Shown in pieces: positions 1 to 8,249 of a stretch of 59,088 bases of DNA. This DNA is from a bacterium. Its GTDB lineage: Bacteria; Actinomycetota; Acidimicrobiia; Spongiisociales; Spongiisociaceae. The stretch lies in the NCBI GenBank assembly GCA_028821575.1, contig JAPPFW010000002.1:146625-205712 (forward strand), read 5' to 3'. A program made the position numbers and the translations under genes. The notes under the pieces are model-generated. The model had not been told where the DNA came from, searched no databases, and was given only the letters and a program-made list of their open reading frames with translations. Numbering within the stretch: the first letter of the stretch is position 1; the number at the start of each line of letters is the position of its first letter.

Positions 1-62
1 CAATCACCAATCACCAATCACCAATCACCAATCACCAATCACCAATCACCAATCACCAATCA
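1..62. repeat. Heptanucleotide tandem repeat (CAATCAC), about 8.9 copies
   Basis: Eight perfect CAATCAC units plus six bases of a ninth fill the first 62 bases. The array may continue beyond the window edge. It overlaps the last codons of the minus-strand dehydrogenase that ends at 46, so the repeat itself supplies that gene's stop codon. Such 7-base arrays can be slippage-prone short tandem repeats, and they are also common where assemblies break. Confidence 0.95.
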
Positions 63-1008
63 AGTTGACTTGGTGTAGTAGGGGTTCGCCGGACCGGAGG
101 CGTCGGCAGTTCTCCGTTGCCACTAGCAGGCTGCGTTCGAGGGTCTCCCTGGTCTGCCAGGCGACGTGGGGTGCGAGGACTACGTTGTCGAGGCCAAGGA
201 TCCGATCGTCCGGGGCGACGGGCTCCCGGGCGAATACATCGAGACCGGCGGCGGCCAGATGTCCGGACCGCAGTACTTCGACCAGCGCCGGTTGATCCAC
301 GACCTCGCCGCGCCCCGTGTTGATCAGGATGGCGCCAGGTTTCATGAGCATGAGTGCTTGGCGATCCAGCATTCCTGCCGTGTCGTCGGTGAGGGGAACG
401 TGGAGGGACACGATGTCGGATTCGGCTAGGAGTCGGGGGAGTCCTCGCCACTCACCGACGGCGTCCGCCTTGGGCGAGGTCGCCGTGTAGAGAACACGAG
501 CACCCAGCGCGACCAGGATGGGCGCGAGGATACGAGGAATACCGCCGTAACCGACCAGGCCCACCGTCCGGCCCCCCAACTCCAAACACCCCTCGGGTAC
601 CGCTGCCGGAACGTCCCATCCGCGCCCGGTGCGGGTCCGGTCGTGGAACCACGCCAGCCGTCGCAGACAGCCGAGCATCAACGCCAATGCCATTTCCGCA
701 ACCGCACGGCTGTTGGTACCGGGCATGTTGCAGACCGCAATGCCCCGGGCGGTCGCCACCCCGACATCGATAGTGTTGACACCCACACCGATCTTCTGGA
801 TGAGCCGCAGCCGTGGGGCGGCCTCGATGAACGCGGCGGTCATCGGTTCGAGAACATGCCACACCACATCGGCGTCGGCGAGAGCGGCTCTGAGGCCTTG
901 GTGGTCGTCCGGCGCTACCACCACGACATCCAGGCCTGCCTCCCCATCCAGTTCCGTCAGGCGTCGCACGAGCCACGGACCGGCCGTGTGGTGGTAGATC
1001 ACCATCAT
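46..1008 (-). CDS. D-2-hydroxyacid dehydrogenase, NAD-dependent
   Basis: Probable cytosolic oxidoreductase interconverting a 2-keto acid and a D-2-hydroxy acid with NAD(H). At 320 aa it has the normal family length. The Rossmann motif GLVGYGGIP lies mid-protein. The catalytic set is visible: Arg in INTGRGEVVD, Glu in DVFAREP and His in LAPHVAWQT. The start is the outer of two adjacent ATGs, 7 bases after GGGAG. The last residues (LIGDW) and the stop are read from the CAATCAC repeat, so the C-terminus is probably altered or extended. It lies about 530 bases downstream of the SDR gene on the same strand, so it may belong to the uptake/catabolic cluster or be separately transcribed. The substrate is unknown. 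Confidence 0.88.
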   Translation of the reverse strand: MMVIYHHTAGPWLVRRLTELDGEAGLDVVVVAPDDHQGLRAALADADVVWHVLEPMTAAFIEAAPRLRLIQKIGVGVNTIDVGVATARGIAVCNMPGTNSRAVAEMALALMLGCLRRLAWFHDRTRTGRGWDVPAAVPEGCLELGGRTVGLVGYGGIPRILAPILVALGARVLYTATSPKADAVGEWRGLPRLLAESDIVSLHVPLTDDTAGMLDRQALMLMKPGAILINTGRGEVVDQPALVEVLRSGHLAAAGLDVFAREPVAPDDRILGLDNVVLAPHVAWQTRETLERSLLVATENCRRLRSGEPLLHQVNLIGDW

Positions 1009-1087
1009 GCCATGACTCCCATCGTCGAACTACCGGTCTATTCATCCACCCCGACCGTCATAGCAGCAGTTCCGCCGTTGCCAGGAC

Positions 1088-1112
1088 CTGCCGCTGGCGG
1101 CGGGTTTTTTTT
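1088..1112 (+). terminator. Intrinsic terminator-like hairpin with T8, plus strand
   Basis: CTGCCG pairs with CGGCGG (one T-G pair) around the loop CTGG, followed by G and eight T. It is shaped to stop plus-strand transcription, yet no plus-strand gene lies upstream, only the antisense of the dehydrogenase. It could end an antisense or read-through transcript. Confidence 0.45.
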
Positions 1113-1214
1113 GAGCCGTTCACAACCCGACCACAAGCCTGACCCTACTAAGGTCAACCGAACCAGTGACGCTGTAATGCGCCGGCGCAGCGACCGGATG
1201 CAGGGGGTGTGCTA

Positions 1215-1237
1215 CCCCAAGAAAAGGAATCTTGGGG
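1215..1237. terminator. Perfect 8-bp stem-loop without U-tract
   Basis: CCCCAAGA at 1215-1222 pairs perfectly with TCTTGGGG at 1230-1237 around a 7-base loop. It lies about 300 bases downstream of the SDR stop on the minus strand and could end or stabilise the 3' end of that operon transcript. No T-run follows on either strand, so its role as a terminator is uncertain. Confidence 0.35.
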
Positions 1238-1540
1238 GGTTCGTTGGTTAGAGAACCACCCGGTGTGAGCGTTGTGGGATAGCGAGCGAGCGGATAGGGA
1301 CTGAGTTGGCGCTCCAGCGTTTTCTCAAGTCGATGAGTGGCAGGGTGATTGCTCGGCTGGAGTGGGCGTGTCGGCGGTTGGTGTCCCGCGGTTGGGAGCG
1401 GATGCGGCTATATCTCGCGCCTACCGGCGTGTGGCTACTCGGAAACCTCACCACATATCTGTAACTATTCTCCGAATCAGGTCACTAGACGTGTCGCTGT
1501 CCATTCTGCTATGGATGTTCATGTACCACCCCGACTCGGT

Positions 1541-2332
1541 TCACCCGTCGGTATTGAGTTCCCGTAGCTCATCGGTGGTATACAGGTCCATCGGCCGGAG
1601 GCGGTACCCACCGTCGACAACCAGTTCGGCGCCTGTCGTGTAACCGCTGAGGGCGTCGGATAGCAGGAAAACGGCCGCCGCGCCGATTTCGTCGAACCGT
1701 CCCATTCGGCCCAAAGGAAAGTATCTTCCGTCGATCTGGCCACCGGGCAGATCCTCCAGCAACGCAGTTGGAAACGCTCCCGGGGTGAGAAGGTTCACCC
1801 GGATGCCATAAGGTGCGGTCTCGACTGCCATGACTTCGACGATCGCCTTGAGTCCCGACTTCGACGCTCGGTACGCCGACTCCTTGTACAACGGGACATG
1901 GGCCGCCGTGGAGCCGATGACAAGAACGCTACCCCGACCTGCGCGAATCATGTGGCGCAATGCCTCGCGACACAAGAACACGCACCCCGACAGATTCGTG
2001 GCAAGTGTGGTCTCCCAACTGCTCGCAGTGATGCGGGTGATCGGCTCGTGGTGGGTTTGCGCAGCGTTGCTGACGATCAGATCGATACTGCCGAATCCGG
2101 CGACAACCGCAGCAACGGTGGAGACGATGTCGGCCTCGTTTCCCACATCAGTCCGGAACCAGGAGGCCCGGACTCCCTTCTCGCGTAGCAACTCCAGAGC
2201 CTCCGGCCGCTCGGTACGACTCGCCAGGGCCACATCCACGCCCTCGTCCGCCAGGGCCGAAGCGATTGCCAGCCCGATACCGGTACCGCCACCGGTGACC
2301 AGTGCTGTCATCCCGGCTAGTCCTGTATCCAT
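1541..2332 (-). CDS. SDR family oxidoreductase (classical short-chain dehydrogenase)
   Basis: NAD(P)-dependent dehydrogenase/reductase of 263 aa, cytosolic. The N-terminal cofactor motif TGGGTGIG, the NAAQ motif and the catalytic YRASK motif with an upstream Ser (IGSTAA) are all present, so it should be active. It follows the lyase gene by 46 bases on the same strand and is probably the last gene of the importer-led catabolic operon. There it could oxidise a hydroxyl or reduce a keto group of the imported compound. Family membership is secure; the substrate cannot be read from sequence. Confidence 0.9.
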   Translation of the reverse strand: MDTGLAGMTALVTGGGTGIGLAIASALADEGVDVALASRTERPEALELLREKGVRASWFRTDVGNEADIVSTVAAVVAGFGSIDLIVSNAAQTHHEPITRITASSWETTLATNLSGCVFLCREALRHMIRAGRGSVLVIGSTAAHVPLYKESAYRASKSGLKAIVEVMAVETAPYGIRVNLLTPGAFPTALLEDLPGGQIDGRYFPLGRMGRFDEIGAAAVFLLSDALSGYTTGAELVVDGGYRLRPMDLYTTDELRELNTDG

Positions 2333-2378
2333 AAACCTCCCTCACCGATCCGCTCGCGTCCGGCCGAGCGGCTGCTGC

Positions 2379-3305
2379 TCAAGCGTCTGCGTAGTACTGC
2401 CGCGTGAATCGAGCCAGGGTTGCCGCATCGGCCCATCGGGTCAGCAACTCTTGCAACTCGCCATGCTCTTCCGACACCGAATCCGACCGACCTGATGCCT
2501 TGACCGCGGCGGCGGCCGCGGCCATCGCGTTGATGGCCGGGCCGAGCAGCGTCGTCGGCTCGATGAACATCTCGTAACCCAGCCGGTATATGTCGTCGAT
2601 CGACAACCCGACAATCGGCTCTTCGTAGTGGAAGATCTCGTCGTGCATCTCGGTGCCGAGCGTCCTGATCGTCATCAGGGGTGCGTCCACCACCTGCCTG
2701 AAATACTTCGCCGACTCCACAGTCGGGCAGATAGCGAACAGGGCGTCCGACCCTGCTTCCAAGTACCGCTCGGCACGCACCAGCCAATCGCGACGCCGCT
2801 CCTCTTCAGTGTCGTGGACGGTGGCGACGTAAGTGCCGGGACGACCGATCACCATGAAGTCAGGGTTGGACCGCTCTGATACCATCGCCCGGATCTTGGC
2901 CGCTGTCTCGTCCACGGACTCCAGACCCATGGTGTGCGGAGGGAAGAAGGTACATTTGTACGGCAGGCCGTAGTCGTCGATGTGCACCGCTGAAACTCCG
3001 GCAGCTTCGAACTCTTTCATCCAGTGGACTGCGGCGTATGGCTCCCCGAAACCCTGTTCGAAGTCGACCACGATCGGGATGTCGACAGCGCGGCGTACGC
3101 GGCGACAAAGATCGACAACGTAGTCCGGCGTGATCAACCCGATATCCGGCAGGCCATCGACCATAGCGAGCTGCAGAGATTGGATTCCAACAGCGTCGAA
3201 TCCGGCGTCCTCGACGATCTTGGCGGAGACCACGTCGTGGGCGCCCATGATCCATACCGGCTTCCCTCGTCCCAGAAGGTCCTTGAGCAGGGGAGTAGCA
3301 GTCAC
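2379..3305 (-). CDS. Isocitrate lyase/PEP mutase superfamily protein
   Basis: TIM-barrel enzyme of 308 aa that probably cleaves or rearranges a C-C (less likely C-P) bond next to a carboxylate. The start resembles methylisocitrate lyases (MGAHDVVSA, then VVDFEQGFGEP), and HIDDYGLPYKC carries a Cys where lyases have their catalytic Cys (KKCGH). The PEP-mutase signature EDK...NS is not seen, so a lyase is more likely than a mutase. The ATG overlaps the stop of the upstream Gfo/Idh/MocA gene by 4 bases, implying translational coupling. It probably performs a late cleavage step in the pathway encoded by this operon. Confidence 0.82.
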   Translation of the reverse strand: MTATPLLKDLLGRGKPVWIMGAHDVVSAKIVEDAGFDAVGIQSLQLAMVDGLPDIGLITPDYVVDLCRRVRRAVDIPIVVDFEQGFGEPYAAVHWMKEFEAAGVSAVHIDDYGLPYKCTFFPPHTMGLESVDETAAKIRAMVSERSNPDFMVIGRPGTYVATVHDTEEERRRDWLVRAERYLEAGSDALFAICPTVESAKYFRQVVDAPLMTIRTLGTEMHDEIFHYEEPIVGLSIDDIYRLGYEMFIEPTTLLGPAINAMAAAAAAVKASGRSDSVSEEHGELQELLTRWADAATLARFTRQYYADA

Positions 3306-4513
3306 CTGTCTTCTCCCCGGGTGGTGAACTCGATCTCGACCGTGCGGTCGGTCTCCGCTGCCTCGTAAGCCGCCTCGGTCACGGCCACACAGATTCCGCC
3401 GTCGTAGGCATCGGCTGACCGGCTGCGTTCGCCTCTGATGGCCCTCGCGAACTCGCGTACCTGGCCGACGAACATGTCCTTGGCCGCTCCGCTCGGCGCA
3501 GACCCTCGGATGCGGTCGGGCTCAGGCTGTTCGATCATCGTCCATCCGGTACCCCCGGGACCGGCGGTCGACGAGCGCCACACGGCAATCTTTCCCTGCT
3601 CGGACGCGTGGAGCGACAGGAAGTCGAAGACCAACTGGCCTTCGCTGCCCATTATGTATCCCCACTCCGACCACTCGCCGATACCGGTCGGTGCACCCCA
3701 CAGGGGTGATAGCACCCTCCCGACCACCGAGCACTCGAGACGGAGAGTCAAGCCGGCCGAGAATCGGATGAGTGCGACTCCCATGTCCTCCCATCGCGAG
3801 TCGTCGGAGGACCAGCCCTTGAGGTCGCGAGCGACATTCTTCGTGTCGGCCATCACGGCAATCGGTTCCTGGCCGGTCCAGTCACGAATCAGATCCACGT
3901 AGTGGGGGATGTGGTCCTGGAGCACGCCTCCGCCGCTGTAGGGGCTGGACCAGCGCCACCGGTACCCGGCGCGAAAGGCCCCGCCCGCATCTTCGGGGAC
4001 GAAGCGATCCGGATCGAGTTTCACGGTGGTCCCCCAGTGAACGCCGCAGTAGAACGGGGTTCCGATCACTCGTTCCCCCAGAAGCTCGCGAATGCGTTCG
4101 CAGCTGGGTTGGAAGCGACGCTCGTGCGCAACCCGCAGTTCGACGCCGGCGGCCCCTGCACGACGGGCCAGTTCGGCCGCCTCCTCCGCCGTTCTCGTCA
4201 GCGGCTTCTCCATGAGAACGTGCTTTCCGGCCGCGATGAGGCGGGCGGCAATGTCGAAGTGAGTGTCGGGGGGTGTGCACACGACCACGGCGTCGATATC
4301 CGGATCCTGCGCCATGTCCGTGACGGAGGCATACCTTCGTAGACGGGTCCCCGGAGTAGATGCCAGCCTCGACGGATCGGTGTCGCAGACAGCCTCGAGC
4401 AGGAAGTAGTCGCTGTCCAGGATGGCGGGGATGTGGATGAGCATGGCCGCCACACCGGTTCCGACAACCCCGATGCGAGGTAAGCCTCGGCGTTCCATGG
4501 CTCTGCCGATCAT
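3302..4513 (-). CDS. Gfo/Idh/MocA family oxidoreductase
   Basis: NAD(P)-dependent dehydrogenase acting on sugars, inositols or related polyols; 403 aa. An N-terminal Rossmann fold (GVVGTGVAAM) is followed by the VVCTPPDTH strand and the EKPLTRT motif whose Lys is catalytic in the family. The C-terminal alpha/beta substrate domain is full length. The start overlaps the VOC gene's stop by 4 bases, and its own stop overlaps the lyase gene. Together with the neighbouring sugar isomerase-like TIM barrel it points to a sugar or cyclitol substrate. Confidence 0.88.
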   Translation of the reverse strand: MIGRAMERRGLPRIGVVGTGVAAMLIHIPAILDSDYFLLEAVCDTDPSRLASTPGTRLRRYASVTDMAQDPDIDAVVVCTPPDTHFDIAARLIAAGKHVLMEKPLTRTAEEAAELARRAGAAGVELRVAHERRFQPSCERIRELLGERVIGTPFYCGVHWGTTVKLDPDRFVPEDAGGAFRAGYRWRWSSPYSGGGVLQDHIPHYVDLIRDWTGQEPIAVMADTKNVARDLKGWSSDDSRWEDMGVALIRFSAGLTLRLECSVVGRVLSPLWGAPTGIGEWSEWGYIMGSEGQLVFDFLSLHASEQGKIAVWRSSTAGPGGTGWTMIEQPEPDRIRGSAPSGAAKDMFVGQVREFARAIRGERSRSADAYDGGICVAVTEAAYEAAETDRTVEIEFTTRGEDR

Positions 4514-4923
4514 GGCAGCTCGGGAACACCGTGCTCGTATACCTGGATGAGTTCGAACCGGATGCCGCCGGGGGAGGTGAAGAAGCCGACGTCCCGCTCG
4601 CCAAAGCCGGCTTCAACGTGTTTGACCGGCATGGTCTCACTCGCACCTGCGCGCAGTGCTCGCTCCCGGTAGTCTTCGAGCGAGTCCACCTCGTACACGA
4701 TGTGCTGTAGCCCGTGTGCGAGTGGCGCAGGAAGTTGGTTCTCGTACACCATGCGTCGCATGATGTGGAGGTACTTGTCGCCCACTCGCAGCAACGGGAC
4801 CCGGACCCGCTCCCTATCCCATTCGTATTCCTCGTCGAGCACGACGGAACCGCCCATCGCCTCGAAGAACGCGATCTCACGACCCACATCCTGCACTTTG
4901 GCCCCGTTGTTCCACACTTTCAC
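4510..4923 (-). CDS. VOC superfamily protein (glyoxalase/dioxygenase fold)
   Basis: Small 137-aa metal-dependent VOC protein with paired beta-alpha-beta-beta-beta modules: N-terminal KVWNNGAKVQDVGREIAFFE and C-terminal FFTSPGGIRFELIQVYEHG. The terminal Glu in RFELIQVYE is the usual metal ligand. Family members isomerise, dismutate or epimerise small acids, or open C-C bonds. It is 16 bases downstream of the unknown 184-aa gene and overlaps the Gfo/Idh/MocA gene, so it is part of the same pathway. The exact reaction is unknown. Confidence 0.8.
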   Translation of the reverse strand: MKVWNNGAKVQDVGREIAFFEAMGGSVVLDEEYEWDRERVRVPLLRVGDKYLHIMRRMVYENQLPAPLAHGLQHIVYEVDSLEDYRERALRAGASETMPVKHVEAGFGERDVGFFTSPGGIRFELIQVYEHGVPELP

Positions 4924-4939
4924 GACAACTCCTATCTGG

Positions 4940-5494
4940 TCATGACTCGGACAGCGGTTGTGTCAACTGCCAATCTCCGGATGCCTGGTAGATACGTTCG
5001 TGGAGCTCTGTCTCCGCGATCACGCGGAGGACCGGTTCCTGGCGCTCTGCATCCTCTTCTGTCGTGATCTGCATGGGCCAAGCGGTCACATCGGCGGGAA
5101 AACCGGCGTGAGGGCGCTCGAAGTGGCCGTGGGTCCATCCGGCGGGGAAGACAGCAGTGAGGCGAACGGGGTCAAGACCGAGCCCCGTGTACTTGTTGAT
5201 GGCGCTCTCCATTCGGGGCCAAGTGATCGTCCACCCTCCCTTCAGCCCTCCGGCGCCGTCGTCGTGAGGTGGCTTCGTCTCGATGGTGCCTTCTCCCCCG
5301 AGTAGCCACTCGTCGATATCGCTGAGAACGCGTATTGCCACCGGTGTTACGAGATCGAAAGCGCGCCGAAAGACGGCTTCCCTGTCTGTCCGCGACCTAG
5401 CCCCCTCATACGTGTCGTGCCGCAAGTCCTCGAGGTGACGGAGCGTGTCTTGAACCCGTGACATCCATAAGGTCGTATCCGGGTTCTGTTTCAT
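4940..5494 (-). CDS. Hypothetical protein, 184 aa, in the catabolic operon
   Basis: No family recognised. It is soluble, without signal peptide or membrane segment, rich in Trp, His and acidic residues, with repeated WP/HxHF-like motifs (ITWPR, GWTHGHFERPHAGFP, VTAWPM). The open frame extends upstream to 5605, but the ATG at 5494 is favoured: it is preceded by GGAGGA, and its ATGA overlaps the stop of the TIM-barrel gene. The clustered His residues could bind metal (inference). Its position between transport/isomerase and dehydrogenase genes implies a pathway role. Confidence 0.72.
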   Translation of the reverse strand: MKQNPDTTLWMSRVQDTLRHLEDLRHDTYEGARSRTDREAVFRRAFDLVTPVAIRVLSDIDEWLLGGEGTIETKPPHDDGAGGLKGGWTITWPRMESAINKYTGLGLDPVRLTAVFPAGWTHGHFERPHAGFPADVTAWPMQITTEEDAERQEPVLRVIAETELHERIYQASGDWQLTQPLSES

Positions 5495-6360
5495 CCGGTG
5501 TCTCCTCCTTCGATCCCAAGGCCGTACCTGGTGGCGTAGCCGCTGATCCGCTGGAGCATGAGGCGAGCAGATTCTTCGGCTCGCTCCGTCCACGCCGTCA
5601 CACAACTGGAGATGACTCCGTCGAATCCGATCTCCGCTAGGGATGAGAAGAGAGAATCGAAGTCGACGTCCCCTTGGCCGATATCCAAGTGTTGATGAAG
5701 GCGAACGTCGGTATCAGATGGATTCGCGATGTATCGGCTGGGATGGTAAGTGTCTGCGGCGTGGATGTGGGTGAGGGTGTCTCCGGCGTATCGGATCATC
5801 GCCGCTATGTCACTTCCGAGATAGTGAGTGTGAGGGACGCAGTAGAGATAGGTAACATAGGGCGAGTCGATAGCACGGACCATGTCGACACCGTGGTAGT
5901 GGTCCTCCACGAAGTCATCGGGATGCGGCTCGATCCTCAACTCGACTCCGGTACGTTCCAGGATCGGCAATGTCTCATCCATGGACCGCCAGAATTGATT
6001 CTCACTCACATATCGTGTATTCCTGCTCGTTCCGAACTCGGTGCTAACGACCGGGCACTCGAGTTCTGCGGAGATCTCGATGGTACGCCTCATATACCGC
6101 GACCCGCCGGCTCGTTCGTGCTCGTCTGCGCTCGACCACTTGAAGAGGCCGTAGAGAGCGGTGAGTTCGACGCCTGACGCATCGAGCGACCTCCGCAGTC
6201 GAGCGATCCTCTGGCGGCTGGCCCGAGGATGGCAGTAGAGAGGGACAAAGTCTTCCCGCGGGGAGAGGTCCATGTACCGGTAGCCGAAGCGGGCGGCTTT
6301 GTTACCGAGTCGGTCGAGCGGTGTGAACCTGATTTGATACGGATTGTATGAGATCTTCAC
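5491..6360 (-). CDS. Sugar phosphate isomerase/epimerase-like TIM barrel
   Basis: 289-aa protein of the AP-endonuclease-2/xylose-isomerase-like TIM-barrel family, which includes sugar epimerases, inosose isomerases and dehydratases. The N-terminal strand MKISYNPYQIRF, the LRIEPHPDDF motif with a metal-type Glu, the HIHAAD motif and the LDIGQGDVDF motif all match the family. The last carries the usual [HG]-x-G-x-G-D-[IV]-[DN] pattern. It starts 8 bases after the ATPase stop and overlaps the 184-aa gene by 4 bases. It probably isomerises or dehydrates the imported substrate or its keto derivative. Confidence 0.85.
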   Translation of the reverse strand: MKISYNPYQIRFTPLDRLGNKAARFGYRYMDLSPREDFVPLYCHPRASRQRIARLRRSLDASGVELTALYGLFKWSSADEHERAGGSRYMRRTIEISAELECPVVSTEFGTSRNTRYVSENQFWRSMDETLPILERTGVELRIEPHPDDFVEDHYHGVDMVRAIDSPYVTYLYCVPHTHYLGSDIAAMIRYAGDTLTHIHAADTYHPSRYIANPSDTDVRLHQHLDIGQGDVDFDSLFSSLAEIGFDGVISSCVTAWTERAEESARLMLQRISGYATRYGLGIEGGDTG

Positions 6361-6368
6361 CGAGACTC

Positions 6369-7166
6369 CTATATTTCCCGTTCGCGCCGTACTGAACTCA
6401 ACATCTCAGCGAGGTCATCGACGGTTACATCGCTTCCCTTATGCTCCGATACGATCGACCCGTGCTCGAGCACGATGATCCGGTCCGCGACCGGCTGCAC
6501 ATGTGCCATGTTGTGATCAATGTAGAGCACACCGAGACCCCGGTCAGCAGCTTGGCGGATCGTATCCAGTACGTTCACGGTCTCCCGAACCGAGAGGGCG
6601 GCTGTCGGTTCGTCGAGGAGGAGGAGTTGTGCCCCGAAGTGGACAGCGCGCGTGATCGCAAGCGACTGCTTCTCACCTCCGGATAGACGCGATGCGGTTT
6701 CGTTCGTCGAGTGTATGCGCGTCAGGCCCAGGTCTTCCAGTTTCCGCAGCGTCAGCCTCCGCATGCGTCCCTTGTCCAGCGGCCTCATCGGGAGCCAGCC
6801 GGGGCCTATCTTGAGTTCCTTACCCAGGAAGAAGTTGCGCCACAGGCTCAAGCCTCCGATCAGGGCCAGATCCTGGTAGACCGCCTCGATCCCCAGGTTG
6901 CGCGCCGCGGCGGGAGATAGCCGGGTGTCCCGTCCCTTGAAGGTAACGCTGCCCGATGTCGGGGGGAAATAGCCCGTGACCATCTTCACGATCGTCGACT
7001 TGCCGGCCCCGTTGTCCCCGATGAGACCAACGACCTCACCGGGCCTGATCGTCAACGAGACATTCCGCACGGCGCGAGTGGATCCGAAGCTCTTACTCAC
7101 GTTCCTGAGCGCTAACAGCACGTCTGCCGTTGAGCTGGTCTCATCGGTGGCAGCCGCGGTCGTCAT
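6369..7166 (-). CDS. ABC transporter ATP-binding protein, ribose/fructose type (single domain)
   Basis: 265-aa cytosolic ATPase that energises the adjacent permease. Walker A GDNGAGKST, signature RLSGGEKQ, Walker B LLLLDEPTAAL and the H-loop YIDHNM are all intact. Only one nucleotide-binding domain is present, unlike the duplicated RbsA/MglA proteins, so it would act as a homodimer (FrcA-like). The open frame continues to 8090 inside the permease. The ATG at 7166 is chosen because it overlaps the permease stop as ATGA and begins just before the conserved ABC core. Confidence 0.92.
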   Translation of the reverse strand: MTTAAATDETSSTADVLLALRNVSKSFGSTRAVRNVSLTIRPGEVVGLIGDNGAGKSTIVKMVTGYFPPTSGSVTFKGRDTRLSPAAARNLGIEAVYQDLALIGGLSLWRNFFLGKELKIGPGWLPMRPLDKGRMRRLTLRKLEDLGLTRIHSTNETASRLSGGEKQSLAITRAVHFGAQLLLLDEPTAALSVRETVNVLDTIRQAADRGLGVLYIDHNMAHVQPVADRIIVLEHGSIVSEHKGSDVTVDDLAEMLSSVRREREI

Positions 7167-8191
7167 GACTTCAACCACCTCTGACTCACCTCGAGGAGGC
7201 GGTCTCCCGCCCTTCCGATCCGGATGTTGCTGATCACTGCCGCTATGAGAAGGATCCCGATGATCGCCGTGTACCACGCTCCCGGGGCGCCTACCAGGAT
7301 GAGGCCGGTCCGCAGGCTCGCCAGGATCAACGTACCGATGAAGGCACCCAGCACGGATCCGGTGACCCCGAAGATCGATGTTCCGCCGACCACAGTGGCC
7401 ACTATGGCCAGCAACTCGAAGTTGGAGCCGTAGCCGGCGGAAACGGTGCGGAAGGACGTGAAGGTAGCGATTCCGGCGAAGCCGGCCAGTGTGGACGACA
7501 CCACGAAATTCGTGGTCTTCACGCGGTTGACCGGTACGCCCATCTCCCGGGCCACACCACGGCGACCTCCGGCCGAACGGGACCAGTTGCCGTATTCTGT
7601 CAGGTCGGTCACATACCAGAGGACTCCAACGATGAGCAACGCCCACAGGAACTGCGCAGGCACGGGAGCATTGCCTACGTCGCCGCCGAGGATGGTGAAC
7701 AGTCTGCTCTCGTCGAAGTAGAGGAGGTTGTCGCCTTCGCTGATGAAGATGGCGGTCCCGATGATGGCGAAGGACGATCCAAGTGTTGTGATGAGGGACG
7801 GAATCCCGAACCGCGTGGTGATGAGCCCGTTGAACAGACCGACGGCGGAGCACAGTATCAAGGCTATGAGAAACGCCGGAAAGACCCAAATGTCGGCCTT
7901 GGTGAGCAACAGCGCGAAGAGGATCGGTCCGATCGCATAGACGGATGCGACCGATAGATCGAACTCGCCCGAGAACATCAGCATCGTGATTCCGGCGCTG
8001 ATGATCGAGATCGACGCGGCGACCGAGGTCATTCCCTCGATTTGCGTGGCTGTGAAGAACTTTCCGGAACGGAGCTGGAAGAAGACGCACAGTCCAACGA
8101 GTACCACGGTAGGTCCCGCCAGCCGATTCGACGCCATCCTGCCGATGAATATGGCCAGCCGATGTGTGCCGACCCTTGTGTTGGATACCAT
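7163..8191 (-). CDS. ABC transporter permease, ribose/branched-sugar type
   Basis: 342-aa RbsC-like inner-membrane permease with about ten hydrophobic segments. It includes the conserved TLGSSFAIIGTAIFISEG region and the cytoplasmic EMGVPVNRVKTTNFVVS coupling helix, followed by AGFAGIATF. It sits between the binding-protein gene and the ATPase gene and overlaps the latter by 4 bases. A strong hairpin separates it from the binding-protein gene, likely lowering its expression relative to that protein. Confidence 0.92.
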   Translation of the reverse strand: MVSNTRVGTHRLAIFIGRMASNRLAGPTVVLVGLCVFFQLRSGKFFTATQIEGMTSVAASISIISAGITMLMFSGEFDLSVASVYAIGPILFALLLTKADIWVFPAFLIALILCSAVGLFNGLITTRFGIPSLITTLGSSFAIIGTAIFISEGDNLLYFDESRLFTILGGDVGNAPVPAQFLWALLIVGVLWYVTDLTEYGNWSRSAGGRRGVAREMGVPVNRVKTTNFVVSSTLAGFAGIATFTSFRTVSAGYGSNFELLAIVATVVGGTSIFGVTGSVLGAFIGTLILASLRTGLILVGAPGAWYTAIIGILLIAAVISNIRIGRAGDRLLEVSQRWLKS

Positions 8192-8209
8192 TACCTACCT
8201 CGGTCCGTT

Positions 8210-8240
8210 TGCCGGGCCCGGGGAGTATCCGGGCCCGGCA
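8210..8240 (-). promoter_or_regulatory. 12-bp GC hairpin between binding-protein and permease genes
   Basis: TGCCGGGCCCGG (8210-8221) and CCGGGCCCGGCA (8229-8240) are perfectly complementary around a 7-base loop. It lies in the 58-base gap after the binding-protein stop. No U-tract follows on the minus strand, so it is more likely an mRNA-stabilising or attenuating element than a full terminator. A similar one follows the second binding-protein gene at 39192. Confidence 0.75.
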
Positions 8241-8249
8241 GACGGGGGA

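Larger units (their letters stand above)
1009..1540. other. Gene-free stretch between dehydrogenase and SDR
   Basis: Short open frames here show no recognisable protein family. The stretch holds a GC hairpin followed by eight T on the plus strand (1088-1112) and a perfect 8-base-pair stem-loop (1215-1237). Base composition between about 1430 and 1540 is lower in GC than the neighbouring genes. It may be a scar of a lost gene, but no remnant could be identified. Confidence 0.5.

Noticed and set aside
1..62. CRISPR array
   Set aside because: The repeats are 7-base and contiguous, with no spacers and no cas genes.
4500..4620. tRNA T-loop-like GTTCGAAC
   Set aside because: It lies inside the VOC coding sequence, and no cloverleaf or acceptor stem can be drawn around it.
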